Shown: one piece after another, positions 35,143 to 43,115 of the stretch
Numbering within the stretch: the stretch's first letter is position 1
Layout of the letters: the number at the start of each line of letters is the position of its first letter
Assembly: GCA_033809995.1 (NCBI GenBank)
Contig: JAPXKQ010000006.1
Span: 1-64,000, forward strand
DNA: 64,000 nucleotides
DNA from: Paratissierella sp033809995
GTDB lineage: Bacteria; Bacillota; Clostridia; Tissierellales; Tissierellaceae
Reading direction: 5' to 3'
Program-made: the position numbers and the translations under genes
Notes under the pieces: model-generated
The model's database searches: none
What the model saw: only the letters and a program-made list of their open reading frames with translations
Told to the model about the DNA's origin: nothing

Positions 35143-35240
35143 CAATTCATAATTCACAATTCACAATGCACAGTTCACAATTAAAAACATAGCGAAGAAC
35201 TAAGAGTGAAGAACGAAACTATTCACTATTCACTATATAT
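35143..35240. repeat. Heptamer array upstream of the acpS-nnrD gene
   Basis: ATTCATA, ATTCACA, ATTCACA, ATGCACA, GTTCACA, ATTAAAA run in register; after a short break come ACTAAGA, GTGAAGA, and then ACTATTC, ACTATTC, ACTATAT to about 35240. Confidence 0.65.
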
Positions 35241-35290
35241 ATTATACTACAAATTAATTTGAAATTCTGAAATAACTTATCCCCTAAAGG

Positions 35291-35333
35291 AAAAAAGGCT
35301 TCTTAATGATGTTTTCATAGAAGCCTTTTTTAA
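35291..35333 (-). terminator. Terminator after the pyr-arcC operon
   Basis: AAAAAAGGCTTC / GAAGCCTTTTTT with an A/T loop; it can work on both strands. The same arms appear in the tandem repeats at 61964-62240. Confidence 0.8.
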
Positions 35334-35362
35334 TATTAACATAGCAGCTTAATTGGTGAAAA

Positions 35363-36304
35363 TTAACCTCTTATAATTCTTGTTCCTGTTTTTCCTTCTA
35401 AAGCTTCTTTAAGTCTATCAATGGATGTTATTATGGCTTCACCATTGCTGTTTTCAACAAATTTTAAAGCAGCTTCAATTTTAGGCTTCATACTTCCTTC
35501 TGGGAATTGACCTTCTGACATATATTTTCTTGCTTCAAATATTGTCATTTTGTCTAGAAATCCTTGGTTTTCTTTTCCAAAGTTAATAGCAACCTTGGGA
35601 ACACCAGTTAGTATAATGAAATAATCAGCTTTTATTTCCTTAGCAACTAATGCGGAAGCATAATCCTTATCAATTACAGCCTCAACACCCTTTAATGATT
35701 GCTCTTCAAGAATTACAGGAATACCCCCACCACCTGCTGCAATAACTAAAAAATCATTTTCGATTAATTTATTTATTGCATCCTTCTCTATCACTTCAAT
35801 AGGTTTTGGAGATGGAACTACCCTACGATAACCTCTGCCGCTATCTTCTATCATTACAGCATTTTTTTCTTTGGCGATTCTTTCTGCCTCTTCTTTTGAA
35901 TAAAATGGTCCTATGGGTTTTGTAGGATTCTTAAAACCTGGATCCAATTTGTCTACAACAATTTGAGTTATAATCGTTACTATATTTTTTTGGATTCCTC
36001 TTTCTTTAATCTTATTAAAAAGAGATTGTTGAATAATATAGCCCAAACTACCTTGAGTTTCAGCGCCGCATACATCTAATGGAAGTGGTGCGACTATATC
36101 TTTGGCTTTTTCAACTTTCAACAATGAATTTCCTACTTGTGGTCCGTTACCATGAGTAACTACAATATTATAGCCTTCTTCTATCAAATCAATAATTGAC
36201 TCACAACTTGATTTCACATTTGTAAATTGTTCATCTATTGTGCCTTTTTGTCCTTCTTAAATTATTGCATTTCCGCCGATAGCTATTACAACTCTTTTTT
36301 TCAT
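35363..36304 (-). pseudogene. arcC: Carbamate kinase interrupted by an in-frame stop at codon 16
   Basis: From ATG 36304 (GGAGG five bases upstream) the frame reads MKKRVVIAIGGNAII, then TAA (36259-36257), then EGQKGTIDEQFTNV and a full carbamate kinase of about 313 codons in the same frame. Other bacterial sequences have Gln at this place, so CAA to TAA explains it. The enzyme interconverts carbamoyl phosphate + ADP and carbamate + ATP. The remaining open frame from GTG 36217 (284 residues) lacks the GGNA phosphate-binding loop and would hardly work. It follows pyrE in the pyr operon. A sequencing error is possible. Confidence 0.88.
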
Positions 36305-36343
36305 ATATGCCTCCGTTTATTTATCATTAATAAATTACTTACC

Positions 36344-36931
36344 TTATCCTTTGATAAATTTTTTGCTCCCTGGCTTTTCTAAAGGCAACTTTCCTTCTTT
36401 ACACAATGGACATTCATCTGCAGTATAGGATGCCAATATTTCAGAGAATGCTGTTACAAATTTGGTTCCAAAATCAATTTTACCTCCAGTTCTATCCGCA
36501 ATTACAGCTACCCCCACTACTAATCCCCCTTGTTTTTCCACGATGTCGATAACCTCTCGAACTGAACCACCAGTAGTTATAACATCTTCAACAACTAGGA
36601 CCCTTGCTCCTTTTGGTATTACAAATCCTCTACGCAAAGTCATAATATTATTTTCTCGTTCTGTAAAATAACTTAAGGTATTTAATTGCTTTGCAAATTC
36701 GTAGGATATGATTATTCCACCTATTGCTGGTCCTATTACTATGTCAATATTATCATTTTTAAACTCTTCAGCTAAACCTTTTATAATTTCTTCAGTATAT
36801 TGTGGATATTGTAAAAGTTTTGCACATTGCATGTAGTTGTCACTATGTCTGCCAGAAGTAAGCAAGAAATGCCCAGACTTAAGAACCTCTACCTCTTTAA
36901 AAATTTCTTTAACTCTATCTTTGTTTATCAT
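36344..36931 (-). CDS. pyrE: Orotate phosphoribosyltransferase
   Basis: The 195-residue enzyme joins orotate and PRPP to give OMP. Seen: LTSGRHSDNYMQCAKLLQYP near 25, VIGPAIGGIIISYEFAKQL near 62, and the PRPP loop RVLVVEDVITTGGSVREVI near 110. The tail has TADECPLCKEG, a Cys pair often found in clostridial versions. It follows pyrD after a 166-nt gap filled with heptamer repeats, so it is probably in the same operon but spaced apart. Confidence 0.96.
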   Translation of the reverse strand: MINKDRVKEIFKEVEVLKSGHFLLTSGRHSDNYMQCAKLLQYPQYTEEIIKGLAEEFKNDNIDIVIGPAIGGIIISYEFAKQLNTLSYFTERENNIMTLRRGFVIPKGARVLVVEDVITTGGSVREVIDIVEKQGGLVVGVAVIADRTGGKIDFGTKFVTAFSEILASYTADECPLCKEGKLPLEKPGSKKFIKG

Positions 36932-36957
36932 TTTAAATTCCTCCCTTATAGTAAATT

Positions 36958-37097
36958 AAAAATTAAGAATTAAAAGTTAATAATTATAGAAATCAATGAT
37001 ATTAATATAATTATTAATCCTTTAGGTTTTTATTTTTAATTTTTATCTTTTAATTTTTAATTGTTTTAATTGTCAATTGTCCATTCTCAATTGACAA
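36958..37097. repeat. Heptamer arrays between pyrD and pyrE
   Basis: ATTAAAA, ATTAAGA, ATTAAAA, GTTAATA, ATTATAG at 36957-36991, then ATTTTTA, TCTTTTA, ATTTTTA and ATTGTCA, ATTGTCC, ATTCTCA, ATTGACA at about 37045-37097. They sit within the pyr operon. Confidence 0.6.
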
Positions 37098-37994
37098 TTA
37101 AATGATTCCCCTAATTTCTTCTAATGTCTTAATTCCTTCCTTTTCCATAAAGTCTTCAATTCCATTGATTATATCTAGAGTAATATCTGGTTTTATAAAG
37201 TTCGCACTACCTACCTGAATTGCTGTAGCACCTGCCATAATAAACTCAATGGCATCTTCAGGCGTTACAATCCCTCCTATCCCTATTACTGGAACATCTA
37301 CTACTTTGCATACCTCATAAACCATTTTTAAAGCTATAGGTTTAATTCCAGGACCTGAAAGTCCCGCCGTTATATTATTGAATATTGGCTTTCGTTTATA
37401 TATATCTATTGCCAATGCATTAAAGGTATTTACCAAGGAAAGGGCATCAGCACCTGATTCAACACATGCACAAGCCATTTCTCGTATATTTTCTGCATTT
37501 GGTGAAAGCTTTACAATCATTGGTTTTGAAGATACTTCTTTTGACACCTTAACTACTTCTGCTGCTAATTCACATTTAATACCAAAGGCCATACCACCTG
37601 TCTTAACATTGGGACAAGAGATATTCAGTTCAATAAAATCAATATTTGTTTTATTTAATAATTTGATACCTTCAATATAATCTTCGATTTTACCCCCACC
37701 TAGATTGGCAATGATAACCGTATCTTTTCCTTCCATAAATGGCAATTCATCGTTGATAAAACCTTGTACACCTGGGTTTTGAAGTCCGATACTATTCATT
37801 AGTCCCGCAGAAGTTTCATAAATTCTAATGCCTTTATTTCCATCTCTTTTTTCTAGAGTTAGCCCCTTGGAGGATATTCCACCCAATTTTTCTATTGGAA
37901 AGTACTCGTCAAATTCTCTCCCAAATCCAAAGGTTCCAGATGCAGCTATAACTGGATTCTTAAATTCAACTCCACAAATATTGACCTTAGTCAT
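37098..37994 (-). CDS. pyrD: Dihydroorotate dehydrogenase B, catalytic subunit
   Basis: The 298-residue FMN enzyme oxidises dihydroorotate to orotate and, as the class 1B form, pairs with PyrK to pass electrons to NAD+. Seen: NPVIAASGTFGFGREFDEY near 13, SIGLQNPGVQGF near 67, IELNISCPNVKTGG near 125 with the catalytic Cys, IVKLSPN, and VIGIGGIVTPEDAIEFIMAGA near 238. Its start overlaps the pyrK end by 8 nt. Confidence 0.97.
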   Translation of the reverse strand: MTKVNICGVEFKNPVIAASGTFGFGREFDEYFPIEKLGGISSKGLTLEKRDGNKGIRIYETSAGLMNSIGLQNPGVQGFINDELPFMEGKDTVIIANLGGGKIEDYIEGIKLLNKTNIDFIELNISCPNVKTGGMAFGIKCELAAEVVKVSKEVSSKPMIVKLSPNAENIREMACACVESGADALSLVNTFNALAIDIYKRKPIFNNITAGLSGPGIKPIALKMVYEVCKVVDVPVIGIGGIVTPEDAIEFIMAGATAIQVGSANFIKPDITLDIINGIEDFMEKEGIKTLEEIRGII

Positions 37995-38721
37995 CCAGGA
38001 TAACCTCCTCTCCTATGAAAACTGGTCCTTCTTTGCATACCCTTTTAATACCTTTTGAAGTATTTATAGTGCATCCTAGACAGGCACCAATTCCACACGC
38101 CATTCGACTTTCCATAGAAACGTGCACAGGTACCTTATCTTTACATTTTCTTATTACTGCATTCATCATTGGGATGGGACCACAAGCAATTATTAAATCA
38201 TATTTCTCAGGCTCAAGAATATCTACTATATAGCCTTTGTAACCCTTTGAACCATCTTCAGTTGATACATAAATATTTTTAACATAAGGCTTAAACTTAT
38301 CCAAATAATATACATTGTTTCTAAAGCCAGCGTATAAATCAGGTTCTTGATTTAAGCTTTTTGATAGAAATAACATGGGCGCAACTCCTATACCACCTGA
38401 CACTACTGCTACCTTTTTGTCCATGTTGTATTGAAATCCATTGCCTAGAGGACCTAAGATGCTCAATTTATCTCCAATTTTAAGCTTCGAAATAATATGA
38501 GTTCCTCTACCCCTTACCTCATAAAGAAATGTTATCTTATTGTTTTCCAAATTTGCTATGCTTATTGGTCTGGGCAAAAAGGGATCAAGACCATTCCATC
38601 CTCTTATCATATAAAATTGACCTGGTTGTCCTTTGAAGTTACCCTCTAAAATAACTTCGTATATATTGGGGCTAATTTCTATGTTTGAGACAATAATTCC
38701 ATCTTTATAACTATCTTTCAA
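37987..38721 (-). CDS. pyrK: Dihydroorotate dehydrogenase electron-transfer subunit
   Basis: The 244-residue protein binds FAD and a [2Fe-2S] cluster. Seen: FLPRPISIANLENN near 49 (FAD), GPLGNGF near 95, SGGIGVAPMLFLSK near 107, and the cluster motif ESRMACGIGACLGCTINTSK...RVCKEGPVF near 203-230 with four Cys. It links PyrD to NAD+. It overlaps pyrD; a 123-nt gap with a repeat element lies before it. Confidence 0.96.
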   Translation of the reverse strand: MKDSYKDGIIVSNIEISPNIYEVILEGNFKGQPGQFYMIRGWNGLDPFLPRPISIANLENNKITFLYEVRGRGTHIISKLKIGDKLSILGPLGNGFQYNMDKKVAVVSGGIGVAPMLFLSKSLNQEPDLYAGFRNNVYYLDKFKPYVKNIYVSTEDGSKGYKGYIVDILEPEKYDLIIACGPIPMMNAVIRKCKDKVPVHVSMESRMACGIGACLGCTINTSKGIKRVCKEGPVFIGEEVILDD

Positions 38722-38749
38722 TGTTTTTAATCCTCCTTATCATACAACG

Positions 38750-38820
38750 ACACGTCCTAGGAGATTTCTCCATTTCGCTAAAGTTACAGTCGAAATGACA
38801 GTTAAGAAGACCTTCTCTAT
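38750..38820. repeat. Dispersed palindromic element inside the pyr operon
   Basis: Between pyrF and pyrK lies GGAGATTTCTCCATTTCGCT, then AGTCGAAATGACAG, related to the element with GAGAAATCTCC arms elsewhere (13905, 46645). Its place within an operon suggests insertion into an older shorter gap. Confidence 0.55.
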
Positions 38821-38844
38821 AGTCTCTAAACGTCAGACTGTATG

Positions 38845-39690
38845 TTAAATATCTTCCCTCATAGAAAGAACTGCATCTCTAGTATATCTCTCGAAATTCT
38901 CATAACCATCATCGTGCTTTTTATAGGCTGTAATAATTCCTCTTGAAGAATTTACTACTCCACCATTTCCATCCTTTAGATATAATGCTGCATCATCACC
39001 TTTTCCTCCCTGTGCTCCATAACCTGGTATTAGGAAAAACATATTTTGATACCTTGCCCTAATTTCGACTGCTTCATCTATGTGAGTCCCACCTACAACC
39101 GCTCCTAATGATGAATATCCACAACTTCCTAAATATTTCGAACCTATTTCTTCTAATTTATCCCCAACGTGATAATATATTTTCTTATTATCTGCTTCAA
39201 GATATTCAATGTCCTTGGCACCTGGGTTTGATGTTCTTAGAAGAATAAATAATCCCTTTTTACCTGATTCTAGATATTTTAAATATGGTGTAATGCTATC
39301 AAAACCCATATAGGGATTTAGAGTAATAAAATCTGCTTCAAACTCACCCTCTAAATGTGCCTTTGCATACATTTCTGCCGTGGAAGATATATCACCTCTT
39401 TTTACATCTCCTATGGATAACAGATTGTTGAATTTTAAATATTCCAAAGTCTTTTTATATGCTAAAAGACCCTTTATTCCGTATGCTTCGTAATAGGCTA
39501 TTTGCAATTTATAAATTGCTGTTATATCCTTTGTACAATCTATAATCCTTTTATTGAATTCAAAGATTATATCTTCCAAATTCTGATGCCTTATTTTTAT
39601 TTCCTCGGGAATATAGTCGAGACTTGTATCAAGTCCAACACATACATTACCTTTTTCTTTTACCTGGTTAAAAAGTCTATCTATAATCAA
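38845..39690 (-). CDS. pyrF: Orotidine 5'-phosphate decarboxylase
   Basis: This is the longer type 2 form (281 residues from TTG 39690). Seen: VCVGLDTSLDYIPEE, the catalytic Lys-Asp part SIGDVKRGDISSTAEMYAKA near 90, and late motifs SSLGAVVGGT, FLIPGYGAQGG and VNSSRGI for phosphate binding. It turns OMP to UMP. GGAGG lies seven bases before TTG, whose bases overlap the pyrI stop (TTGA), indicating coupled translation; an ATG-start frame from 39705 begins before the ribosome site and is less likely. Confidence 0.95.
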   Translation of the reverse strand: MIIDRLFNQVKEKGNVCVGLDTSLDYIPEEIKIRHQNLEDIIFEFNKRIIDCTKDITAIYKLQIAYYEAYGIKGLLAYKKTLEYLKFNNLLSIGDVKRGDISSTAEMYAKAHLEGEFEADFITLNPYMGFDSITPYLKYLESGKKGLFILLRTSNPGAKDIEYLEADNKKIYYHVGDKLEEIGSKYLGSCGYSSLGAVVGGTHIDEAVEIRARYQNMFFLIPGYGAQGGKGDDAALYLKDGNGGVVNSSRGIITAYKKHDDGYENFERYTRDAVLSMREDI

Positions 39691-40121
39691 ATTATTCCCT
39701 CCCATGAGTAGATATGGTCACAGTATCCACATTTATATATTCCTTTGCTTCTATCGAGTAGCACAAATTTGTGTACTATATCTCTTTCCTCAGATGTTAT
39801 GCATCTAGGATTATTACATTTGATAATTCCCTCTACTTCATTTGGCAATGAAAGGTTTATCTTTTTTGTTATTACTTCATTTTCGATAATATTGATAGTG
39901 ATATTTGGGTCTATAAAACCTAGCATATTTAAGTCAACGTCTATAGCATTTTCAATCTTTATTATATCCTTACGCCCATATTTCTTACTGCTAGCATTCA
40001 TAATTAGAGCTACAGTAAAATCAGCATTATCAAGTTTTAAATATTCGAATATTTTAAGTCCTAATCCTGGTTTTATATGGTCAATAACAATTCCTTTTGT
40101 TATGCTATTTATTCTTAACAT
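39687..40121 (-). CDS. pyrI: Aspartate carbamoyltransferase regulatory chain
   Basis: The 144-residue chain has N-terminal INSITKGIVIDHIKPGLGLKI (nucleotide-binding part) and the C-terminal zinc site CNNPRCITS...YKCGYCDHIYSW with four Cys. It binds CTP or ATP and adjusts PyrB activity in the PyrB-PyrI complex. It starts right after the pyrB stop, with GGGGTGG upstream. Confidence 0.96.
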   Translation of the reverse strand: MLRINSITKGIVIDHIKPGLGLKIFEYLKLDNADFTVALIMNASSKKYGRKDIIKIENAIDVDLNMLGFIDPNITINIIENEVITKKINLSLPNEVEGIIKCNNPRCITSEERDIVHKFVLLDRSKGIYKCGYCDHIYSWEGII

Positions 40122-41045
40122 TTATTCCACCCCCAATAGTTTTGCAATCAATGCCATTCTTACAAACATACCATTCTTCACCTGTTTGAAATAACAAGCC
40201 CTTGGGTCATTATCTACTTCCATGCTAATTTCATTAACTCTTGGTAGTGGGTGAAGTATAGTTAAATCTTCCTTTGCGTTTTTAAGCTTATTTAAATCCA
40301 ATATATAGCTATCCTTTAATCTTATATAATCAGCTTCATTAAAGAATCTTTCTTTTTGAACCCTCGTCATATAAAGTACATCCAGAGATTCAATGACTTC
40401 TTCTAATCTCTCAACTTCCAAATAATCTAATCCATTATAATCTAAGACTTCTGTTTTAATATAGTCTGGAACCTGTAATTCATTCGGAGATATTAAAACG
40501 AATTTTATATTTTCATATCTAGACATTGCCTTTATCAATGAATGGACTGTACGTCCAAACTTTAAATCGCCGCAAAGTCCTATGGTTAAATTATTTAACC
40601 TTCCTTTTGTTTGCAATATGGTGTATAAATCAGTTAGGGTTTGTGTAGGATGCTGATGTCCGCCATCTCCCCCATTGATTAATGGTACTGGAGAATACAT
40701 AGAGCCATATTTGGGTGCACCTTCCTTTGGATGTCTCATTGCAATAATATCTGCATAGGCTCCTACTGTTCTTAACGTATCAGGTAAATTTTCACCCTTC
40801 TTTACAGAACTTGAGCCCGGCTCTGAGAATCCAATAACTTTTCCACCCAATCTCAACATTGCGGCTTCAAAGCTAAACCTGGTTCTAGTGCTAGGCTCAT
40901 AAAATAAGGTTCCAAGAATTTTGCCATGACATACATTTTCAAAATTCTCTGGATTATTAATAATATTTGTAGTTAATTCAAAAATACTATCTAATTCCTC
41001 TAGTGTAAAATCTTGTGGGTCAATTAAATGTCTACCTTTTAGCAT
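40122..41045 (-). CDS. pyrB: Aspartate carbamoyltransferase, catalytic chain
   Basis: The 307-residue enzyme condenses carbamoyl phosphate with aspartate, the first committed step in pyrimidine synthesis. Seen: FYEPSTRTRFSFEAAMLRLGG near 52 (carbamoyl-P site), SSVKKGENLPDTLRT near 80, and LHPLPRVNEIS near 265. It is first in pyrBIFKDE. AGGAGG precedes ATG 41045. Its transcript begins with a PyrR-type attenuator. carAB, pyrC and pyrR are not in the window. Confidence 0.97.
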   Translation of the reverse strand: MLKGRHLIDPQDFTLEELDSIFELTTNIINNPENFENVCHGKILGTLFYEPSTRTRFSFEAAMLRLGGKVIGFSEPGSSSVKKGENLPDTLRTVGAYADIIAMRHPKEGAPKYGSMYSPVPLINGGDGGHQHPTQTLTDLYTILQTKGRLNNLTIGLCGDLKFGRTVHSLIKAMSRYENIKFVLISPNELQVPDYIKTEVLDYNGLDYLEVERLEEVIESLDVLYMTRVQKERFFNEADYIRLKDSYILDLNKLKNAKEDLTILHPLPRVNEISMEVDNDPRACYFKQVKNGMFVRMALIAKLLGVE

Positions 41046-41098
41046 CTTTTTATTCCTCCTTTAGTTATTTAAAAACCTTAAAGGAATGCGCTTATACT

Positions 41099-41122
41099 AA
41101 AAAGCCTTCCATAAAGGAAGGC
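41099..41122 (-). terminator. Attenuator terminator in the pyr leader
   Basis: Minus-strand GCCTTCC / GGAAGGC stem (41104-41122) followed by TTTTT, 55 nt before the pyrB start. It follows the PyrR hairpin and is the likely regulated stop. Confidence 0.8.
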
Positions 41123-41151
41123 ATGAGTATACCACTGATATGCGCTCCTTT

Positions 41152-41169
41152 CTAATCTCTCTGGATTAG
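41152..41169 (-). promoter_or_regulatory. PyrR-binding hairpin in the pyr leader
   Basis: On the minus strand CTAATC, loop CAGAGA, GATTAG. The hexaloop fits CNGNGA, the known PyrR recognition loop. PyrR with UMP would hold this anti-antiterminator and let the terminator at 41099-41122 form. Confidence 0.75.
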
Positions 41170-41191
41170 TTTAAAGGTACTTATTTAGAAT

Positions 41192-41220
41192 AATTTATCA
41201 TATGGATTTATAAATGTCAA
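41192..41220 (-). promoter_or_regulatory. Promoter of the pyr operon
   Basis: On the minus strand TTGACA (41220-41215), 17-nt spacer, TAAATT (41197-41192). The leader to pyrB is about 145 nt. Confidence 0.75.
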
Positions 41221-41224
41221 TACA

Positions 41225-41250
41225 AAAATTGCCCCCGAGGGGACAATTTT
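41225..41250 (-). terminator. Terminator after the CotF-like gene
   Basis: AAAATTGTCCCC pairs with GGGGGCAATTTT (one mismatch); it overlaps the last base or two of the gene and ends just before the pyr -35 box. Confidence 0.75.
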
Positions 41251-41578
41251 AATGTATTGGTTTAAAAGTACTCATATTGCTAGTATCAAAGTTGTTGGTA
41301 TTAGCATTTGTAGCTGTGTTCATTGTATTTACAGCAGAAGATAAGCTAGTTTTTATTTTATTTACATCGCTTTGATTAGCTTGAGGTGCTGGCATATACC
41401 AACCTTTTTGTTCTGCCATTTGGTATATTTGATATTGCATCTTTTCTGCTTCGTCTCTTAATTGAATTAATGTATTTCTAAGTTGTTGATTTGATGATTC
41501 CATAATGGCATGTGTATAAACATTTATACTCGACTTTGTTCCAGCCAGTATGTCATTTACCATATCTCTATCTTGCAT
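41249..41578 (-). CDS. CotF-family spore coat protein
   Basis: The 109-residue protein resembles the CotF/coat-ferritin-like family: DRDMVNDILAGTKSSINVYTHAIMES, NQQLRNTLIQLRDEAEKMQYQIYQMAEQKGWYMPAPQA. It should be two or three helices and then a low-complexity tail with MNTATNANTNN. Such proteins are put on the spore coat by the mother cell. ATG 41578 follows GGAGGG. It follows a shorter helical partner gene by 11 nt. Confidence 0.88.
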   Translation of the reverse strand: MQDRDMVNDILAGTKSSINVYTHAIMESSNQQLRNTLIQLRDEAEKMQYQIYQMAEQKGWYMPAPQANQSDVNKIKTSLSSAVNTMNTATNANTNNFDTSNMSTFKPIH

Positions 41579-41589
41579 TATAATCCCTC

Positions 41590-41796
41590 CTATAATGAAT
41601 TTATTAAGTTTGTTGCAGTTGTATGGGCATCTGTACTTGATTGTTGAAACATTTGTTTAAATTGTGGATCTTGTATTTGACTTGCATACAAATCAAATTT
41701 TGCACACATAGTTAAATGTGCTCCTGCTATTTCTTTAACAGAGTTTAATTCTTGTTGAGTAACACTTTGTAAATTAATGGTATTCTTTAAAGCCAT
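41590..41796 (-). CDS. Small CotF-like spore coat protein
   Basis: The 68-residue protein (MALKNTINLQSVTQQEL...) is helical and has LNSVKEIAGAHLTMCAKFDLYAS and FKQMFQQSSTDAHTTA, like the N-terminal half of coat proteins of the CotF type; pairs of this kind are common in clostridia. I start at ATG 41796, six bases after AAGGAGG; the longer frame to 41913 runs through the promoter region. It shares a transcript with the next gene. One Cys (in TMCAKF) is present. Confidence 0.82.
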   Translation of the reverse strand: MALKNTINLQSVTQQELNSVKEIAGAHLTMCAKFDLYASQIQDPQFKQMFQQSSTDAHTTATNLINSL

Positions 41797-41897
41797 AGTA
41801 ACCCTCCTTAATTTAAATTGATTCACATATATTTTGGCTAAATTACATAATAATATTCCCTTAAAAAATTTTCCAAAATTTTTTTTAATTTTTAATG

Positions 41898-41926
41898 TTG
41901 ACAAATATTTCAATAGGTTATAGAAT
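41898..41926 (+). promoter_or_regulatory. Promoter of the met operon
   Basis: TTGACA (41898-41903), 17-nt spacer, TAGAAT (41921-41926); the same strength and form as the tpl promoter. Confidence 0.8.
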
Positions 41927-41947
41927 AGACTTTAAATTAATAAATAA

Positions 41948-42045
41948 CTCTTATCAAGAGAGGTGGAGGGATTGGCCCGATGAAGCCCAGCAACCTGTGA
42001 TATCACAAGGTGCTAATTCCAACGGTATTTACCGAGAGATAAGGG
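41948..42045 (+). ncRNA. SAM-I (S-box) riboswitch
   Basis: P1 pairs CTTATC (41950-41955) with GATAAG (42038-42043). Inside are AGAGGTGGAGGGATTGGCCC, GATGAAGCCCAGCAACC, and an arm GGTATTTACC near 42024-42033, all in S-box order. SAM binding should favour the terminator just after it and shut off the methionine transporter. Confidence 0.95.
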
Positions 42046-42054
42046 AGGAACGGC

Positions 42055-42082
42055 CGCCTCTTTTATCGAAGAGGCTTTTTTA
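42055..42082 (+). terminator. Riboswitch terminator
   Basis: GCCTC TTTTATCGAA GAGGC followed by TTTTTT. It lies 10 nt after the aptamer and 29 nt before metN. Confidence 0.9.
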
Positions 42083-42110
42083 ATGCCAAAATATAAATTG
42101 AGGTGTAATA

Positions 42111-43115
42111 ATGATTAAAATTGAAAACCTGTCAAAAGACTTCCCCATGGGAAAAGACAAGTTAACTGCAGTTAATAATGTAAATTTAAAAATTAATAAA
42201 GGTGAAATCTTTGGTATTATTGGGCTCAGTGGTGCAGGTAAGTCAACACTTATTAGATGTATAAATAGACTTGAGGAGCCTTCAAACGGAAAGATTATTA
42301 TAGATGGAATAGATATTACTAGCCTAAATGAAAAAGATCTAAGAAATACAAGAAAAGAAATAGGTATGATATTTCAACATTTCAATCTTCTTTCACAAAA
42401 AACAGTATATGAAAATATAGCTTTTCCATTACGATTAGAGAGACAAAGCAATGCCCAAATTGACAAAAGAGTTAATGAATTATTATCCTATGTTGAATTG
42501 TCAGATAAGAAATATGTCTTTCCAAGTCAATTAAGCGGAGGTCAAAAGCAAAGAGTTGCTATCGCTAGAGCTATAGCCAATAAACCAAAGTTATTGTTAA
42601 GTGATGAAGGTACCTCAGCACTTGACCCAAAGACAACAAAGTCGATACTTGCCTTGCTAAATAAGATTAGAAACCAGCTGGGTCTTACTATAGTAATGAT
42701 TACTCACCAAATGGAAGTTGTTAAAGAAGTATGTGACAGAGTTGCTATTATGGAAAATGGAAGAGTTATTGAGGTAAATACCGTTGAAAATTTATTTAAA
42801 TCACCACAAACTAAAACAGCTCAAAATTTTGTAAACGCAATACCTGAAAATGTGAATGATGAAATTATCAATCCTAATGATTTTAAAGGAAAGATAATTA
42901 GACTTAGCTACCTTGGTGATAGTGCTAAAAAGCCTATAGTTTCAGAAGTTATGAAAAACTTCAATATTAATATAAATATACTTTCAGGAAATATAAATAA
43001 ACTTCAAGCAACTAGTGTTGGACATCTTATGCTAGAATTTACTGGTCAAGATGATGAAATAAACCGTGCAATTTCATATCTTCAAAATGAAAATGTACAT
43101 GTGGAGGTGATATAA
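42111..43115 (+). CDS. metN: Methionine ABC transporter ATP-binding protein
   Basis: The 334-residue ATPase has Walker A GLSGAGKST near 37, signature LSGGQKQR near 142, Walker B LLLSDEGTSALDP and the switch His in THQMEV. The C-terminal part (about 255-334) is the NIL domain through which methionine inhibits transport. Walker B reads DEGTSALD, with Gly where A/P is usual (DEATSALD), a small oddity. It is under the SAM riboswitch and overlaps metI by one base (ATGxx...TAATG). Confidence 0.96.
   Translation: MIKIENLSKDFPMGKDKLTAVNNVNLKINKGEIFGIIGLSGAGKSTLIRCINRLEEPSNGKIIIDGIDITSLNEKDLRNTRKEIGMIFQHFNLLSQKTVYENIAFPLRLERQSNAQIDKRVNELLSYVELSDKKYVFPSQLSGGQKQRVAIARAIANKPKLLLSDEGTSALDPKTTKSILALLNKIRNQLGLTIVMITHQMEVVKEVCDRVAIMENGRVIEVNTVENLFKSPQTKTAQNFVNAIPENVNDEIINPNDFKGKIIRLSYLGDSAKKPIVSEVMKNFNININILSGNINKLQATSVGHLMLEFTGQDDEINRAISYLQNENVHVEVI

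Noticed and set aside
36257..36259. Selenocysteine or pyrrolysine recoding in carbamate kinase
   Set aside because: The codon is TAA, which neither system uses, and the family has Gln at this place.
39745..40194. Plus-strand frame of 149 codons opposite pyrI
   Set aside because: Antisense to the zinc-site and nucleotide-site codons of pyrI; no independent support.
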